Source of the DNA: an uncultured Verrucomicrobiota bacterium | GTDB taxonomy: Bacteria; Verrucomicrobiota; Verrucomicrobiia; Limisphaerales; UBA9464 | DNA length: 10,877 nt | Direction: 5' to 3' | Assembly: GCA_903930165.1 (NCBI GenBank) | Contig: CAIYXO010000782.1 | Coordinates: forward strand, 1-10,877 | Shown here: one piece after another, positions 1 through 7,282 of the stretch | Layout: every line of letters begins with the position of its first letter | Numbering within the stretch: position 1 is the stretch's first letter | The notes under the pieces: model-generated | The model's database searches: none | What the model saw: the letters and a program-made list of their open reading frames with translations, nothing else | Told to the model about the DNA's origin: nothing | Program-made: the position numbers and the translations under genes

Positions 1-2655
1 ACGCCTCCGACCACCGGCCAGTACATCTTCTACGTTTCCGGCGACGACAACTGCGCGCTGTACCTCTCGACGGACGACAGTCCGGCCAACAAGCGCCTGA
101 TCGCCCGGGAACCGGAGTGGAACGGCTTCAAATCGTGGACCACGCTCGACCGTCGTCCGGCTTCCGCCAACATCGATCCCGCCCAACGTCAGCCGAACAT
201 CTCGCTGCCGGTGTCTCTGGTTGGAAATCGCCGCTACTACATCGAGGCGGTCATGAAGGAGGGCGGTGGTGGTGACAATCTGTCGGTGGGTTGGTCCCAA
301 GGAACCACGATTCCGAGCACCGACGACGAGATCGCGATTCTCGACGCCTCGGTGATCGGAACCATCGCCCCGGACGCCCCGGTGTTCCGTCGGCAGCCGC
401 AGGATCAGACGATCTCCCAGAACCGTCGTGCGACGCTGACCGCTTGGGGTCAGGGCACGCCGGCCAACAACACGGCTCCGGACGCGACGCTGATCGCCCC
501 GGTCACCACGCTTCAGTGGTACCAGGGCAGCACGGCGATTCCTGACGCGACCAATGGTGTCCTCACGACGCCGGTGTTGAGCGCGGCCGGTTCGCAGACG
601 TTCTACGCTGTGTTGACCGACGGGTCCCAGACCGCGACGAGCCGTGTGGCGACCGTGACCGTCTCCGCGGACACCACGGAGCCCCAGATCGCCAACGCCC
701 TGTCGGCCGCCTCCTTCGACAAGGTCACCGTGACCTTCGACGAAGGCATGTCGTCGACCGGACTCGGCACCGCTGCCAACTACAGCATCTCGGGCGGCAT
801 CACCGTCTCGAGCGTCGAGGTCATCAGCGACCGCCAGGTCCGCCTGAGCACCTCCCGTCAGCCGGGCGACCAGCAGTTTACCCTCACGGCCAACAACCTG
901 ACCGACCTCGCCGGCAACCGTCTGACCGCGAACACCAGGACCTTCCGGTCGTTCGTGTTCAAGTCGGGATTGGTTGCCTATGAGCGGTGGAACAACGTCG
1001 GTGGAACCGCCCTGAACGACACCACCACCAACGTCGTCAACGAGCGCGCTGCGGATGTCAGCACGGTTGTTGCCGGGTTCCAGGCTCCGACCGGTGTCGC
1101 GGACAACTTCGTTGCCAGCCTGACCACCTACTTCGTTCCGGCGACCCCCGGCGACTACGTGTTCTTCCTGTCGGCCGACGACGGTGCCCACCTCTACCTG
1201 AGCACTGACGACAATCCGGCCAACGCCAAGCGCATTGCCGCTGAGCCCCAGTGGAACGACCCCCGCCAGTGGCGTCTGACCGACCGCCGCAACGTGGATT
1301 CCCCGGAGAACCGTTCGGACACCTACCTGGAAACCGAGTGGGCCACCGGCAACACGATCACGCTCGCCGCGGGTCGTCGCTACTTCATGCAGTTGTACTA
1401 CAAGGAAGGCGGCGGCGGCGACAACGGCGGTGCGACCATGAGCCTCGCCTCCGCGGTCACCGACACCAATCCGGCCAACGGCTCGGAGACCACGCTCACC
1501 GGAAGCCTGATCGGCAACTTCGTCGATCCGACCACCCTGCCTCCGATCCTCCTGACCCGTCCGTCCGGCATCGACTTCACCCGTGGCGAATCGGTTAGCC
1601 TCACCGCGACTGTAGAGTCCGCGGTCCCGCTCACCCGGGTGCAATGGTTCCGCAACAAGGTTGCCGTCGCGGGAGCGACCAACCTGACCTACACCATGCC
1701 GAGCGCCGGTGTGGGTGACATCGGCGACTACTACGTGGTGGTCGAGAACGTGAACGGCTCGGTCGACTCCCAACCCGACAACAACTGCCGTGTCCTGATG
1801 AAGGGTGGCTTCGTGGTCGAGGCGGAGGACTTCAACCACAGCGGTGGCCAGACGGTGGCCGCGGCCAACACCCAGCCGGTCGCCGCCAGCCTCTACGCGG
1901 GCTTGGATGGTCTCCCTGGCATCGACTTCCACCTGGGCAACCAGTCCACGACCGACGCCGCGGCCAACGGCAATGCCTACCGCAACGGCTACAACGATCC
2001 GACGCTCGGTGCCGTCGCGTTCCCGACCGCTCCCGAGGAGCTGGGCAATCCTGACATCGCCGGCGACAATGGTGATTCCACCCACCGCCGCCGTGGCGAC
2101 TACGTCGCGACGACGAACTTCAAGATCGGTTGGAACAGCGCCGGTGAATGGTTCAACTACACCCGCAACTTCCCGGCCGGCCGTTACAACGCCGTTCTCG
2201 CCGCCTCCCGCGACGTGAGCGATGCCAACCGCATCCAGAGCTCGCTCTCCAAGGTGACCGCTGGTGCCGCCACCGCGACCCAGACGGTCGAGGTGCTCGG
2301 CACCATCGCCGCCAACGGCTCCGGCGGCTGGAGCTCCCTCGACATCCTGCCCTACCGCGCGGCGGACGGCAGCGTCGCCGTGTTCGAACTCGGTGCCAAC
2401 AGCACCGTCCGCATCACGAACACCAGCACCGGCGAGGACCACGACATCGACTACCTGATCTTCTACCCGGCTCCGGCCGAGGCGGGACGCATCACCGGCT
2501 TCCGCCGCGATGGTACCGATCTGGTCATCGACTTCACCGGCTCCCTGTCCTCCTCGGACAGCCTCGGTGGTACCTACGCCCCGATCACCGGCACCGGCAC
2601 GGTCCGGATCCCGTTGAACTCGGGCGCCACCACGCGCTTCTTCCGCGCGCAGTGA
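1..2655 (+). CDS. Large secreted multidomain protein: PA14, Ig-like, SbsA-like, PA14, Ig-like, CBM6-like (5' partial)
   Basis: The frame is open from the first base and ends at TGA 2653-2655, giving 884 visible residues; the N-terminus and any signal peptide lie outside the window. Visible modules (numbered from base 1): the end of a PA14 domain (1-105), an Ig-like domain (126-223), an SbsA/Big_5-like domain (226-320, containing TFDEGM and LTDLAGN), a second PA14 domain (321-510), an Ig-like domain (516-600), a CBM6-like sandwich (604-823, opening VEAEDF, with GEWFNY at 715-720 and DHDIDY at 813-818), and a short tail ending RFFRAQ (829-884). Both PA14 copies carry LYLSTDD near the middle and KEGGGGDN near the end, so they are clear duplicates. 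PA14 and CBM6 folds usually bind carbohydrate. I infer an extracellular or surface glycan-binding protein; no catalytic domain is visible, but one could lie upstream. It does not share a transcript with the next gene, because a terminator follows directly. Confidence 0.9.
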   Translation, partial: TPPTTGQYIFYVSGDDNCALYLSTDDSPANKRLIAREPEWNGFKSWTTLDRRPASANIDPAQRQPNISLPVSLVGNRRYYIEAVMKEGGGGDNLSVGWSQGTTIPSTDDEIAILDASVIGTIAPDAPVFRRQPQDQTISQNRRATLTAWGQGTPANNTAPDATLIAPVTTLQWYQGSTAIPDATNGVLTTPVLSAAGSQTFYAVLTDGSQTATSRVATVTVSADTTEPQIANALSAASFDKVTVTFDEGMSSTGLGTAANYSISGGITVSSVEVISDRQVRLSTSRQPGDQQFTLTANNLTDLAGNRLTANTRTFRSFVFKSGLVAYERWNNVGGTALNDTTTNVVNERAADVSTVVAGFQAPTGVADNFVASLTTYFVPATPGDYVFFLSADDGAHLYLSTDDNPANAKRIAAEPQWNDPRQWRLTDRRNVDSPENRSDTYLETEWATGNTITLAAGRRYFMQLYYKEGGGGDNGGATMSLASAVTDTNPANGSETTLTGSLIGNFVDPTTLPPILLTRPSGIDFTRGESVSLTATVESAVPLTRVQWFRNKVAVAGATNLTYTMPSAGVGDIGDYYVVVENVNGSVDSQPDNNCRVLMKGGFVVEAEDFNHSGGQTVAAANTQPVAASLYAGLDGLPGIDFHLGNQSTTDAAANGNAYRNGYNDPTLGAVAFPTAPEELGNPDIAGDNGDSTHRRRGDYVATTNFKIGWNSAGEWFNYTRNFPAGRYNAVLAASRDVSDANRIQSSLSKVTAGAATATQTVEVLGTIAANGSGGWSSLDILPYRAADGSVAVFELGANSTVRITNTSTGEDHDIDYLIFYPAPAEAGRITGFRRDGTDLVIDFTGSLSSSDSLGGTYAPITGTGTVRIPLNSGATTRFFRAQ

Positions 2656-2667
2656 GGTCGGTAACGG

Positions 2668-2713
2668 CTTGAACAAATTCAAGGGGGCCGGGCGTTCGCC
2701 CGGCCCCTTTTTT
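2668..2713 (+). terminator. Intrinsic terminator preceded by a second small hairpin
   Basis: A perfect 10-bp GC stem, GGGGCCGGGC (2684-2693) with GCCCGGCCCC (2698-2707), closes a GTTC loop and is followed at once by six T (2708-2713), a textbook Rho-independent terminator. Directly before it is another perfect inverted repeat, CTTGAA (2668-2673), loop CAAA, TTCAAG (2678-2683). The pair begins 13 bases after the stop of the PA14 protein gene and separates it from the FG-GAP gene. Confidence 0.92.
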
Positions 2714-2750
2714 CGTCCCGCACCATAACTTCCCGGAGTAGCACTTCCCC

Positions 2751-4250
2751 GTGCGCAGACGGCTCCATTCGATCCTTGCCCTCCTTTTCCTGCATTCCGC
2801 CCTCCGCGGACAGGAAACCGTTGCCTTGGAGGAGCGTTTGGAAGGGCTGCGTCTGGCCCGTCAGCATTGCGTCACCTGCCATCTCTTTCCGGATCCATCC
2901 GCGTTGGATCTCAAGACCTGGCATGACGAGGTCCTGCCTCGGATGAAGTACAGGCTGGGCTTCACCAGCCCCGAACTGGAGAAAAGCACCAACATCCAGA
3001 TTCTCCGGGAGCACCGCCGCATTCCCCTGAAGCCCGTCATGACCGAGGCCCAGTGGATGACGCTTTCCCGGTTCTATTTTGCCGAAGCCCCCGCCGCTCC
3101 GCGGCCTCAGGTCGATCACGAGCCGATAACCGTCGGCGGGACGCCTTTCGATGTCCGCCTTCCCATCCTCAGGCTGACCAACCAGTCGGTCTGTGCCGTC
3201 GCCATCCGCCCCGGTTCTCGCGAGATCTGGATCGGGCAGGACCATCCCGGGATATTGCTCCGTCTCGGGTCGGACGGCGCGCTTCTGGAGTCCTTTCCCC
3301 TCTCATCTCCACCGGCACGGATCCGGTTCAAGGACGCCCAAGCATGGGTCGCCGGCATGGGGGTCCTCACCCCGAACGACCAGAGTTCCGGGGCCCTGTT
3401 CCGTGTCGCGGCCGGGGCGTCGCCCTCGTCGATTCTGTCCGGTCTTCGTCGTCCCGTGGACTTCCTCGATGCCGACTTCGACGGAGATGGCGCTTCCGAG
3501 TTCGTCGTCGCCGAGTTCGGCAACAACATCGGTCGTCTGTCACTTCACCATCCCGGGATTTCCAAACCTTCGGAGCTTTCCGGTCTTCCGGGTACCGTCG
3601 CCTTGGAAGCCGCCGACCATGACGGCGACGGTCGACTCGACTTCGCCGCGCTTGTTTCCCAGGAGACGGAATCCCTTTTGCTTTTCCAGAACGACGGGAA
3701 GGGTGGGTTCCGTCGGAGCAGCCTACTCCAGAAGCCGCCCCAGCATGGACACAGCCATTTCGAGTCCGCGGATTTCGACGGGGACGGGCGACGTGAGTTC
3801 CTCGTCTGCAACGGCGACAACGGCGAGTTCAATTCTCCGCTCAAGCCGTATCACGGCGTCCGGATCTACCGTCGTGCCGAGGCCGGAATGGAGGAGAAGT
3901 GGTTCTATCCGCTGAACGGAGCCTACTCCGCCCATGCGGCCGACTACGACGGGGACGGGGATCTCGACGTCGCGGCGATCTCCTATTTCCCCGACTACGC
4001 TGCGAATCCGCGCGAGAGCTTCGTCTACTTCGAGAACCTGGGCGGATGGCGGTTCCGTCCCTCCACGATCAAGGAATGCATCGCCGGCCGCTGGATGGTG
4101 ATGGCCTCCGGGGATCTCGACGGCGACGGCGACGAGGATCTGGTGCTCGGGTCCTACATCCGAGGCCCCACCACGGTGCCGGAGTTCCTGATGCGCACGT
4201 GGGATTCCTCCAGGATCCCGCTGCTGATCCTGCGCAACCGGACCCGGTGA
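2751..4250 (+). CDS. Exported FG-GAP/VCBS repeat protein with N-terminal cytochrome c-like haem motif
   Basis: The product is 499 aa from a GTG start, with a possible GGAG ribosome site at 2735-2738 (12-base spacing, rather long). Residues 1-21 form a signal peptide (RRR, then a hydrophobic stretch). CVTCH at 40-44 is a c-type haem motif. A plausible distal Met ligand is M97 in PVMT, before a final helix with W102, so residues 27-110 resemble a small class I cytochrome c domain. The rest contains five Asp-rich loops of the FG-GAP/VCBS type, at D240, D289, D341, D398 and D455 (DxDxDG), each followed by a hydrophobic strand, as in calcium-binding beta-propeller blades. I infer a periplasmic or extracellular haem protein with a propeller; partner and substrate are unknown. 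It follows a terminator, so it needs its own promoter, and it converges on moaA with 15 bases between stops. Haem attachment is predicted, not shown. Confidence 0.88.
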   Translation: MRRRLHSILALLFLHSALRGQETVALEERLEGLRLARQHCVTCHLFPDPSALDLKTWHDEVLPRMKYRLGFTSPELEKSTNIQILREHRRIPLKPVMTEAQWMTLSRFYFAEAPAAPRPQVDHEPITVGGTPFDVRLPILRLTNQSVCAVAIRPGSREIWIGQDHPGILLRLGSDGALLESFPLSSPPARIRFKDAQAWVAGMGVLTPNDQSSGALFRVAAGASPSSILSGLRRPVDFLDADFDGDGASEFVVAEFGNNIGRLSLHHPGISKPSELSGLPGTVALEAADHDGDGRLDFAALVSQETESLLLFQNDGKGGFRRSSLLQKPPQHGHSHFESADFDGDGRREFLVCNGDNGEFNSPLKPYHGVRIYRRAEAGMEEKWFYPLNGAYSAHAADYDGDGDLDVAAISYFPDYAANPRESFVYFENLGGWRFRPSTIKECIAGRWMVMASGDLDGDGDEDLVLGSYIRGPTTVPEFLMRTWDSSRIPLLILRNRTR

Positions 4251-4251
4251 A

Positions 4252-4264
4252 CCGCTGGCAGCGG
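4252..4264. other. Small hairpin between convergent stops
   Basis: CCGCT (4252-4256) and AGCGG (4260-4264) form a 5-bp inverted repeat with a GGC loop, filling most of the 15 bases between the FG-GAP stop and the moaA stop. It could help end transcription from both sides, but there is no T-tract on either strand, so it is not called a terminator. Confidence 0.3.
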
Positions 4265-4265
4265 G

Positions 4266-5336
4266 TCAGCCGCCGATGCAGCTCATCGTGCGTGCGGGTT
4301 GTTGGAAGTCGGCCTGTCCGATCCGGTGACCGGCTTCCTTGCCTGCGACCTTCTCGACGAGAAGGCGGGCGATCTCCCCGTCGGTTCCGCCTCCGCGGAG
4401 CAGGGGACGGAGGTCGTGTTCCTCCAGGCTGAAGAGACAGGTGCGAAGCTTGCCGTCGGCGGTGATCCGAAGTCGGTTGCAGTGCCCGCAGAAGGGTTCG
4501 CTCACCGGCGCGATGATCCCGATCTCGCCGGGCCCGCCGTCGATCGTCCAACGCCGGGCGGTCTCGGACGGGTTGGCCGAGGCGTCCACCGGGGCGAGCG
4601 TGAAGCTCCGGCGCAACATCTCCAGGATCTCCCGGCCCGGCACCACAAGATCCTTCTGCCAGGATCGGCTTGAGTCGAGGGGCATGAACTCGATGAACCG
4701 CAGGCTCAGCCGTTCCTGTCGCGCGAACCGTGCCAGCTCTGGAACCTCGTGATCGTTCATCCCGCGGATCACCACCGCGTTCACCTTCACCGGATCGAAT
4801 CCCAAGTCCCTCGCGAGGCGGATGCCGGAAAGCACGGAGGCCAAGCCGTCGCGTCCGGTCATGCGACGGAAATTGGCCGGATCGAGGGAATCCATGCTGA
4901 AGCTGACCCGCTGAAGCCCAGCGAGTCTCAGGGCCTTGGCCTTTTCGGCGAAGAGGGCTCCGTTCGTGGTCAGCGCCAGGTCCCGGATTCCCGGGATTCC
5001 GGCGATGGAGGAGACCAAGGCGTCCACACCTTGGCGAAGCAGCGGTTCCCCGCCGGTGATGCGGACCTTCTGGATCCCCAAGGCAGCCGCCACCTGGACG
5101 ATCCGGGTGATTTCCTCATAGGTGAGCAGCTCGGAGCGCGGCTTCCATTCGCGGTGGATCGGAACCGGGGCCGATGGCTTCGGATTGCGCAGGGAATCGA
5201 AGCGCGTGCGATAGAAGTTGGCGGCCTCCTCGGTCTCGGGCAGGCAATAGAGACACCGGAAATTGCAGCGGTCGGTGATGCTGACCCTGAGGTCCCGCAT
5301 CACCCGACCGTGTGAATCTCGCAGTTCGGCGCCCAT
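4266..5336 (-). CDS. moaA: GTP 3',8-cyclase MoaA (molybdenum cofactor biosynthesis)
   Basis: This is a radical-SAM enzyme that converts GTP to 3',8-cyclo-7,8-dihydro-GTP, the first step of molybdopterin synthesis (with MoaC). The 356-residue product has the N-terminal SAM cluster motif CNFRCLYC (C24, C28, C31), the GGEP motif (ITGGEPLLR), a second [4Fe-4S] site C283-x2-C286-x13-C300, and the C-terminal Gly-Gly (SCIGG) typical of MoaA. The region after C31 is long: 40 residues lie between C31 and the TYEEI helix, against roughly 16 in E. coli MoaA, an apparent insertion of about 20-25 residues rich in Pro and charged residues. The ATG start (5334-5336) has no clear Shine-Dalgarno. The coiled-coil gene ends 50 bases upstream on the same strand, so co-transcription is possible; that gap holds a GGATCG/CGATCC inverted repeat (5355-5360 and 5375-5380). 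No other moa or moe genes are visible. Confidence 0.96.
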   Translation of the reverse strand: MGAELRDSHGRVMRDLRVSITDRCNFRCLYCLPETEEAANFYRTRFDSLRNPKPSAPVPIHREWKPRSELLTYEEITRIVQVAAALGIQKVRITGGEPLLRQGVDALVSSIAGIPGIRDLALTTNGALFAEKAKALRLAGLQRVSFSMDSLDPANFRRMTGRDGLASVLSGIRLARDLGFDPVKVNAVVIRGMNDHEVPELARFARQERLSLRFIEFMPLDSSRSWQKDLVVPGREILEMLRRSFTLAPVDASANPSETARRWTIDGGPGEIGIIAPVSEPFCGHCNRLRITADGKLRTCLFSLEEHDLRPLLRGGGTDGEIARLLVEKVAGKEAGHRIGQADFQQPARTMSCIGG

Positions 5337-5386
5337 GTCCGATCAGACTAGACCGGATCGCGCCGGAGGAAAACCGATCCCACCAC

Positions 5387-6151
5387 CTAGTTTCCGGTGG
5401 GGGTGGTGATCTTCGAGGAACCATCGGTCCCGACCTCGACCTTCAACGGAAAGGCGTTGGTCGCGGTGGCCTTGGGCGCCGGAGGACGGACGCCTTCGTT
5501 GATGAGCTGGGCACCCTTCTTTTCGAAGCCGTAGAGTCCCCGCCGGATGAAGTCCAGGCGGCGGGCGATGCTGAGCTCCTCCTTGAGCTTGCGGACCTGA
5601 TCCCGAAGGACGGCGAGGTCGTTGAACTTCTTCTCCAGTTCGTTCTTTTCGGCGATCAGGCGCTTGAGCTCCTTCTTCAACGAATCCCGATCGCCCTCGC
5701 TGGCGGCCAGTTTGCGCTCCGTCTCCTTGATCTGCGACTCCAGCGTCCCGATCTGACCGGTGAGCTCACCCATCTTCTTGGTCAAGTCGTCCTTCTCACC
5801 CTCGAGTCCGCTGATCTGCTTGTCGCGTTTCTCGATTTCCGCCCGGGCGGCGTCGGCAGCCGACTTGGCCTCGGCTTCGGTCTTCGACAACGTCGTCGCG
5901 ACGAACGTCCACTTGTTCGAGAAGGTGTTCAGCTCCTCGACCCGTTGGACGAGGTTCGTCTCCAGGTTGGCGTTGACCCGGACCTGTTCGGTCAGTTTCG
6001 CGGTGGTCTCGACCAGATCCTTCGACAGGCGGGCCTTTTCCGCCTCCAAGGCCAGGCGGTTCTTCTCGGCCTTGTCATGGTTGACATACCAGCCGGCCCC
6101 GACGCCGATGCACGCCAACGCCAGCAACACCGCAACAACACTCGCTTTCAT
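5387..6151 (-). CDS. Membrane-anchored coiled-coil protein, function unknown
   Basis: The product is 254 aa with one N-terminal hydrophobic segment (about residues 4-23) after MKAS, then a long Lys/Glu-rich, probably coiled-coil stretch from about 29 to 195 with regular heptad-like spacing of Leu, Ile and Val. The C-terminal tail (200-254) is less regular, with RPPAPKATA followed by a short beta-like segment. The N-terminus looks like a signal anchor, so the coil would sit outside the inner membrane. Cys14 in LALAC is a poor lipobox, because the hydrophobic run continues past it. The ATG start is well supported by GAGGA at 6159-6163 on the minus strand, about 7 bases before the start. I recognise no named family. 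Its tail and its place before moaA do not suggest a specific job; a structural role in the cell envelope is only a guess. Confidence 0.85.
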   Translation of the reverse strand: MKASVVAVLLALACIGVGAGWYVNHDKAEKNRLALEAEKARLSKDLVETTAKLTEQVRVNANLETNLVQRVEELNTFSNKWTFVATTLSKTEAEAKSAADAARAEIEKRDKQISGLEGEKDDLTKKMGELTGQIGTLESQIKETERKLAASEGDRDSLKKELKRLIAEKNELEKKFNDLAVLRDQVRKLKEELSIARRLDFIRRGLYGFEKKGAQLINEGVRPPAPKATATNAFPLKVEVGTDGSSKITTPTGN

Positions 6152-6219
6152 GGTCTTTTCCTCGATGAACCGTCAGGAAGGGATGCCCCCTCCGGGCGGA
6201 TAGACCCTCAAATCGGGGA

Positions 6220-6232
6220 TTCATTCAATGAA
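6220..6232. promoter_or_regulatory. Inverted repeat in the divergent intergenic region
   Basis: TTCATT (6220-6225), centre C (6226), AATGAA (6227-6232) is a perfect 13-base dyad in the 125-base gap between the divergently transcribed coiled-coil and LON-domain genes. Its location suits an operator controlling one or both genes. No convincing -35/-10 pair was identified on either strand. Confidence 0.25.
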
Positions 6233-6276
6233 GGACCGCTCCTTGCATCGCAGGACTCCCCCTTTAACGTCGGCCC

Positions 6277-6954
6277 ATGCTGATACCCGACCGTGCGGGC
6301 GTCATGATCCTGGGGGAGGCCAGCCTGTTTCCGCAGGCCATGCTGCCCCTCTTCATTTTCGAACCCCGCTACCGGGCCATGCTTTCGGACTCCCTCGAGT
6401 CCCACCGGATGTTCTGCCTGGCAATGCAACGTCCTGATGCCAAGAGGGAATCCCCCTGCCACGTGGCCACGCTCGGCCTTGTGCGCGCCTGCGTCCGCAA
6501 CGACAACGGAACCTCCAATCTCGTGCTTCACGGAATCTTCCGTGTCCAGTTGGGAAAGATCGTCCAGACCCGTCCCTATCGGAAGCACCTGATCACGCCG
6601 ATGGTCGAGACCAGCGGATCGGAACAGGACCTCGGAAATCTCGTCACCCGCACTCTCGACCTGGTGGACGCCCGCCTACGGCAGGAGCAGCCGGTTCCGC
6701 TCGAGCTCATCCGTCAGCTCGCCACCGGTACCTCCGCGGTGGGCGATGCGCAGGTCGAGGACTGCGTCCGGGCTCTCAAGCACATCGGAGACGTCGGTCG
6801 CTTCACCGATCTCATCGCCACGCTTCTGCTTCCCAATCCGCTGGCCCGACAGGTCATCCTGCAGACCGTCGACACCGGTGAGCGGCTCCGTCACCTTGTG
6901 GCCTTCCTCGCCGCCGAGGTCGCACGGGGCGCACGGGGCGAGGACAAACCATGA
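6277..6954 (+). CDS. Stand-alone LON substrate-binding domain protein
   Basis: The product is 225 aa. Its N-terminal half matches the LON N-terminal (substrate-binding) domain: the signature region runs from L17 (SLFPQAMLPL, then FIFEPRYRAML), as in Lon proteases, followed by beta-rich segments to about residue 110. The C-terminal half (about 120-215) is helical, as in LON-domain proteins. There is no AAA+ ATPase or Ser-Lys protease part, so it cannot be a complete Lon protease; family knowledge suggests a polypeptide-binding role, otherwise undefined. ATG 6277 keeps the full beta-strand start; ATG 6304 is also possible, and neither has a clear Shine-Dalgarno. Its stop overlaps the next start (ATGA, 6951-6954), so it is the first gene of a coupled operon. 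The gene in front is on the opposite strand. Confidence 0.85.
   Translation: MLIPDRAGVMILGEASLFPQAMLPLFIFEPRYRAMLSDSLESHRMFCLAMQRPDAKRESPCHVATLGLVRACVRNDNGTSNLVLHGIFRVQLGKIVQTRPYRKHLITPMVETSGSEQDLGNLVTRTLDLVDARLRQEQPVPLELIRQLATGTSAVGDAQVEDCVRALKHIGDVGRFTDLIATLLLPNPLARQVILQTVDTGERLRHLVAFLAAEVARGARGEDKP
6940..6944 (+). promoter_or_regulatory. Ribosome binding site for the DUF1844 gene
   Basis: GAGGA lies 6 bases before ATG 6951, inside the end of the LON-domain gene, and confirms that start. Confidence 0.75.
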
Positions 6955-7274
6955 ACACGACGCCACTTCCAGAAGACCGCCTTTCAGGGGCCGACATCTC
7001 GGCGATCCATGCGGCCTTGTTCGAGCAGTTGGTGTCCGGCCACGGACAGATGGTCCTGACGTTCCTTGGGAAGATTCCCGATCCGAACGGAGACATCCTG
7101 CCGGAACCCGACCTGGTGGCGGCGAAGATCTTCATCGACCAGTTGGAGATGCTCCAGGTCAAGACCCGGGGCAACCTTGGCCCCAAGGAGTCTGCATTGC
7201 TGGCCGAGACCCTCCGGGTGACCCAGGAGGCCTTCGCCGAGCTCTTCGACGCGCAGAATTCCGCGATGGATTGA
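6951..7274 (+). CDS. DUF1844 protein
   Basis: The product is 107 aa, the usual small size for DUF1844. The diagnostic region is IDQLEML (62-68) followed by KTRGNL (71-76), then a helical end with conserved Leu and Phe spacing (LRVTQEAFAELF). An amphipathic helix near residues 16-41 (ALFEQLV, MVLTFLGKIP) and the DLVAAKIFID helix also fit. It has no signal peptide, so it should be cytoplasmic. Function is not established for this family. It starts inside the LON gene (ATGA) behind a good GAGGA site and ends at 7274, where a TTG codon for the permease starts in the overlap. This gene is thus locked between a LON-domain protein and a transporter, and may serve the membrane pair, but that is inference. 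Confidence 0.88.
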   Translation: MNTTPLPEDRLSGADISAIHAALFEQLVSGHGQMVLTFLGKIPDPNGDILPEPDLVAAKIFIDQLEMLQVKTRGNLGPKESALLAETLRVTQEAFAELFDAQNSAMD

Positions 7275-7282
7275 GCTTCGCC

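Noticed and set aside
2485..2655. PEP-CTERM or LPXTG sorting signal at the end of the PA14 protein
   Set aside because: There is no PEP or LPXTG motif and no terminal hydrophobic segment with basic end; the tail ends in RFFRAQ.
6095..6151. Lipoprotein signal in the coiled-coil protein (Cys14)
   Set aside because: The -3 residue is Ala, the pre-Cys region is very short, and hydrophobic residues continue after the Cys, which fits a transmembrane anchor better.
5312..6283. Open frame on the plus strand opposite the coiled-coil gene
   Set aside because: It is the complement of a Lys/Glu-rich coiled coil, giving Leu-rich and Asp-rich low-complexity sequence without a family.
6277..6954. Full-length or truncated Lon protease
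   Set aside because: The length and the intact C-terminal helical part match stand-alone LON-domain proteins; there is no adjacent remnant of the ATPase or protease domain.
6746..7282. Upstream extension of the permease frame into the LON and DUF1844 genes
   Set aside because: The extension is Arg, Pro and Ser rich and overlaps two well-supported genes; membrane family similarity begins only at about 7283.
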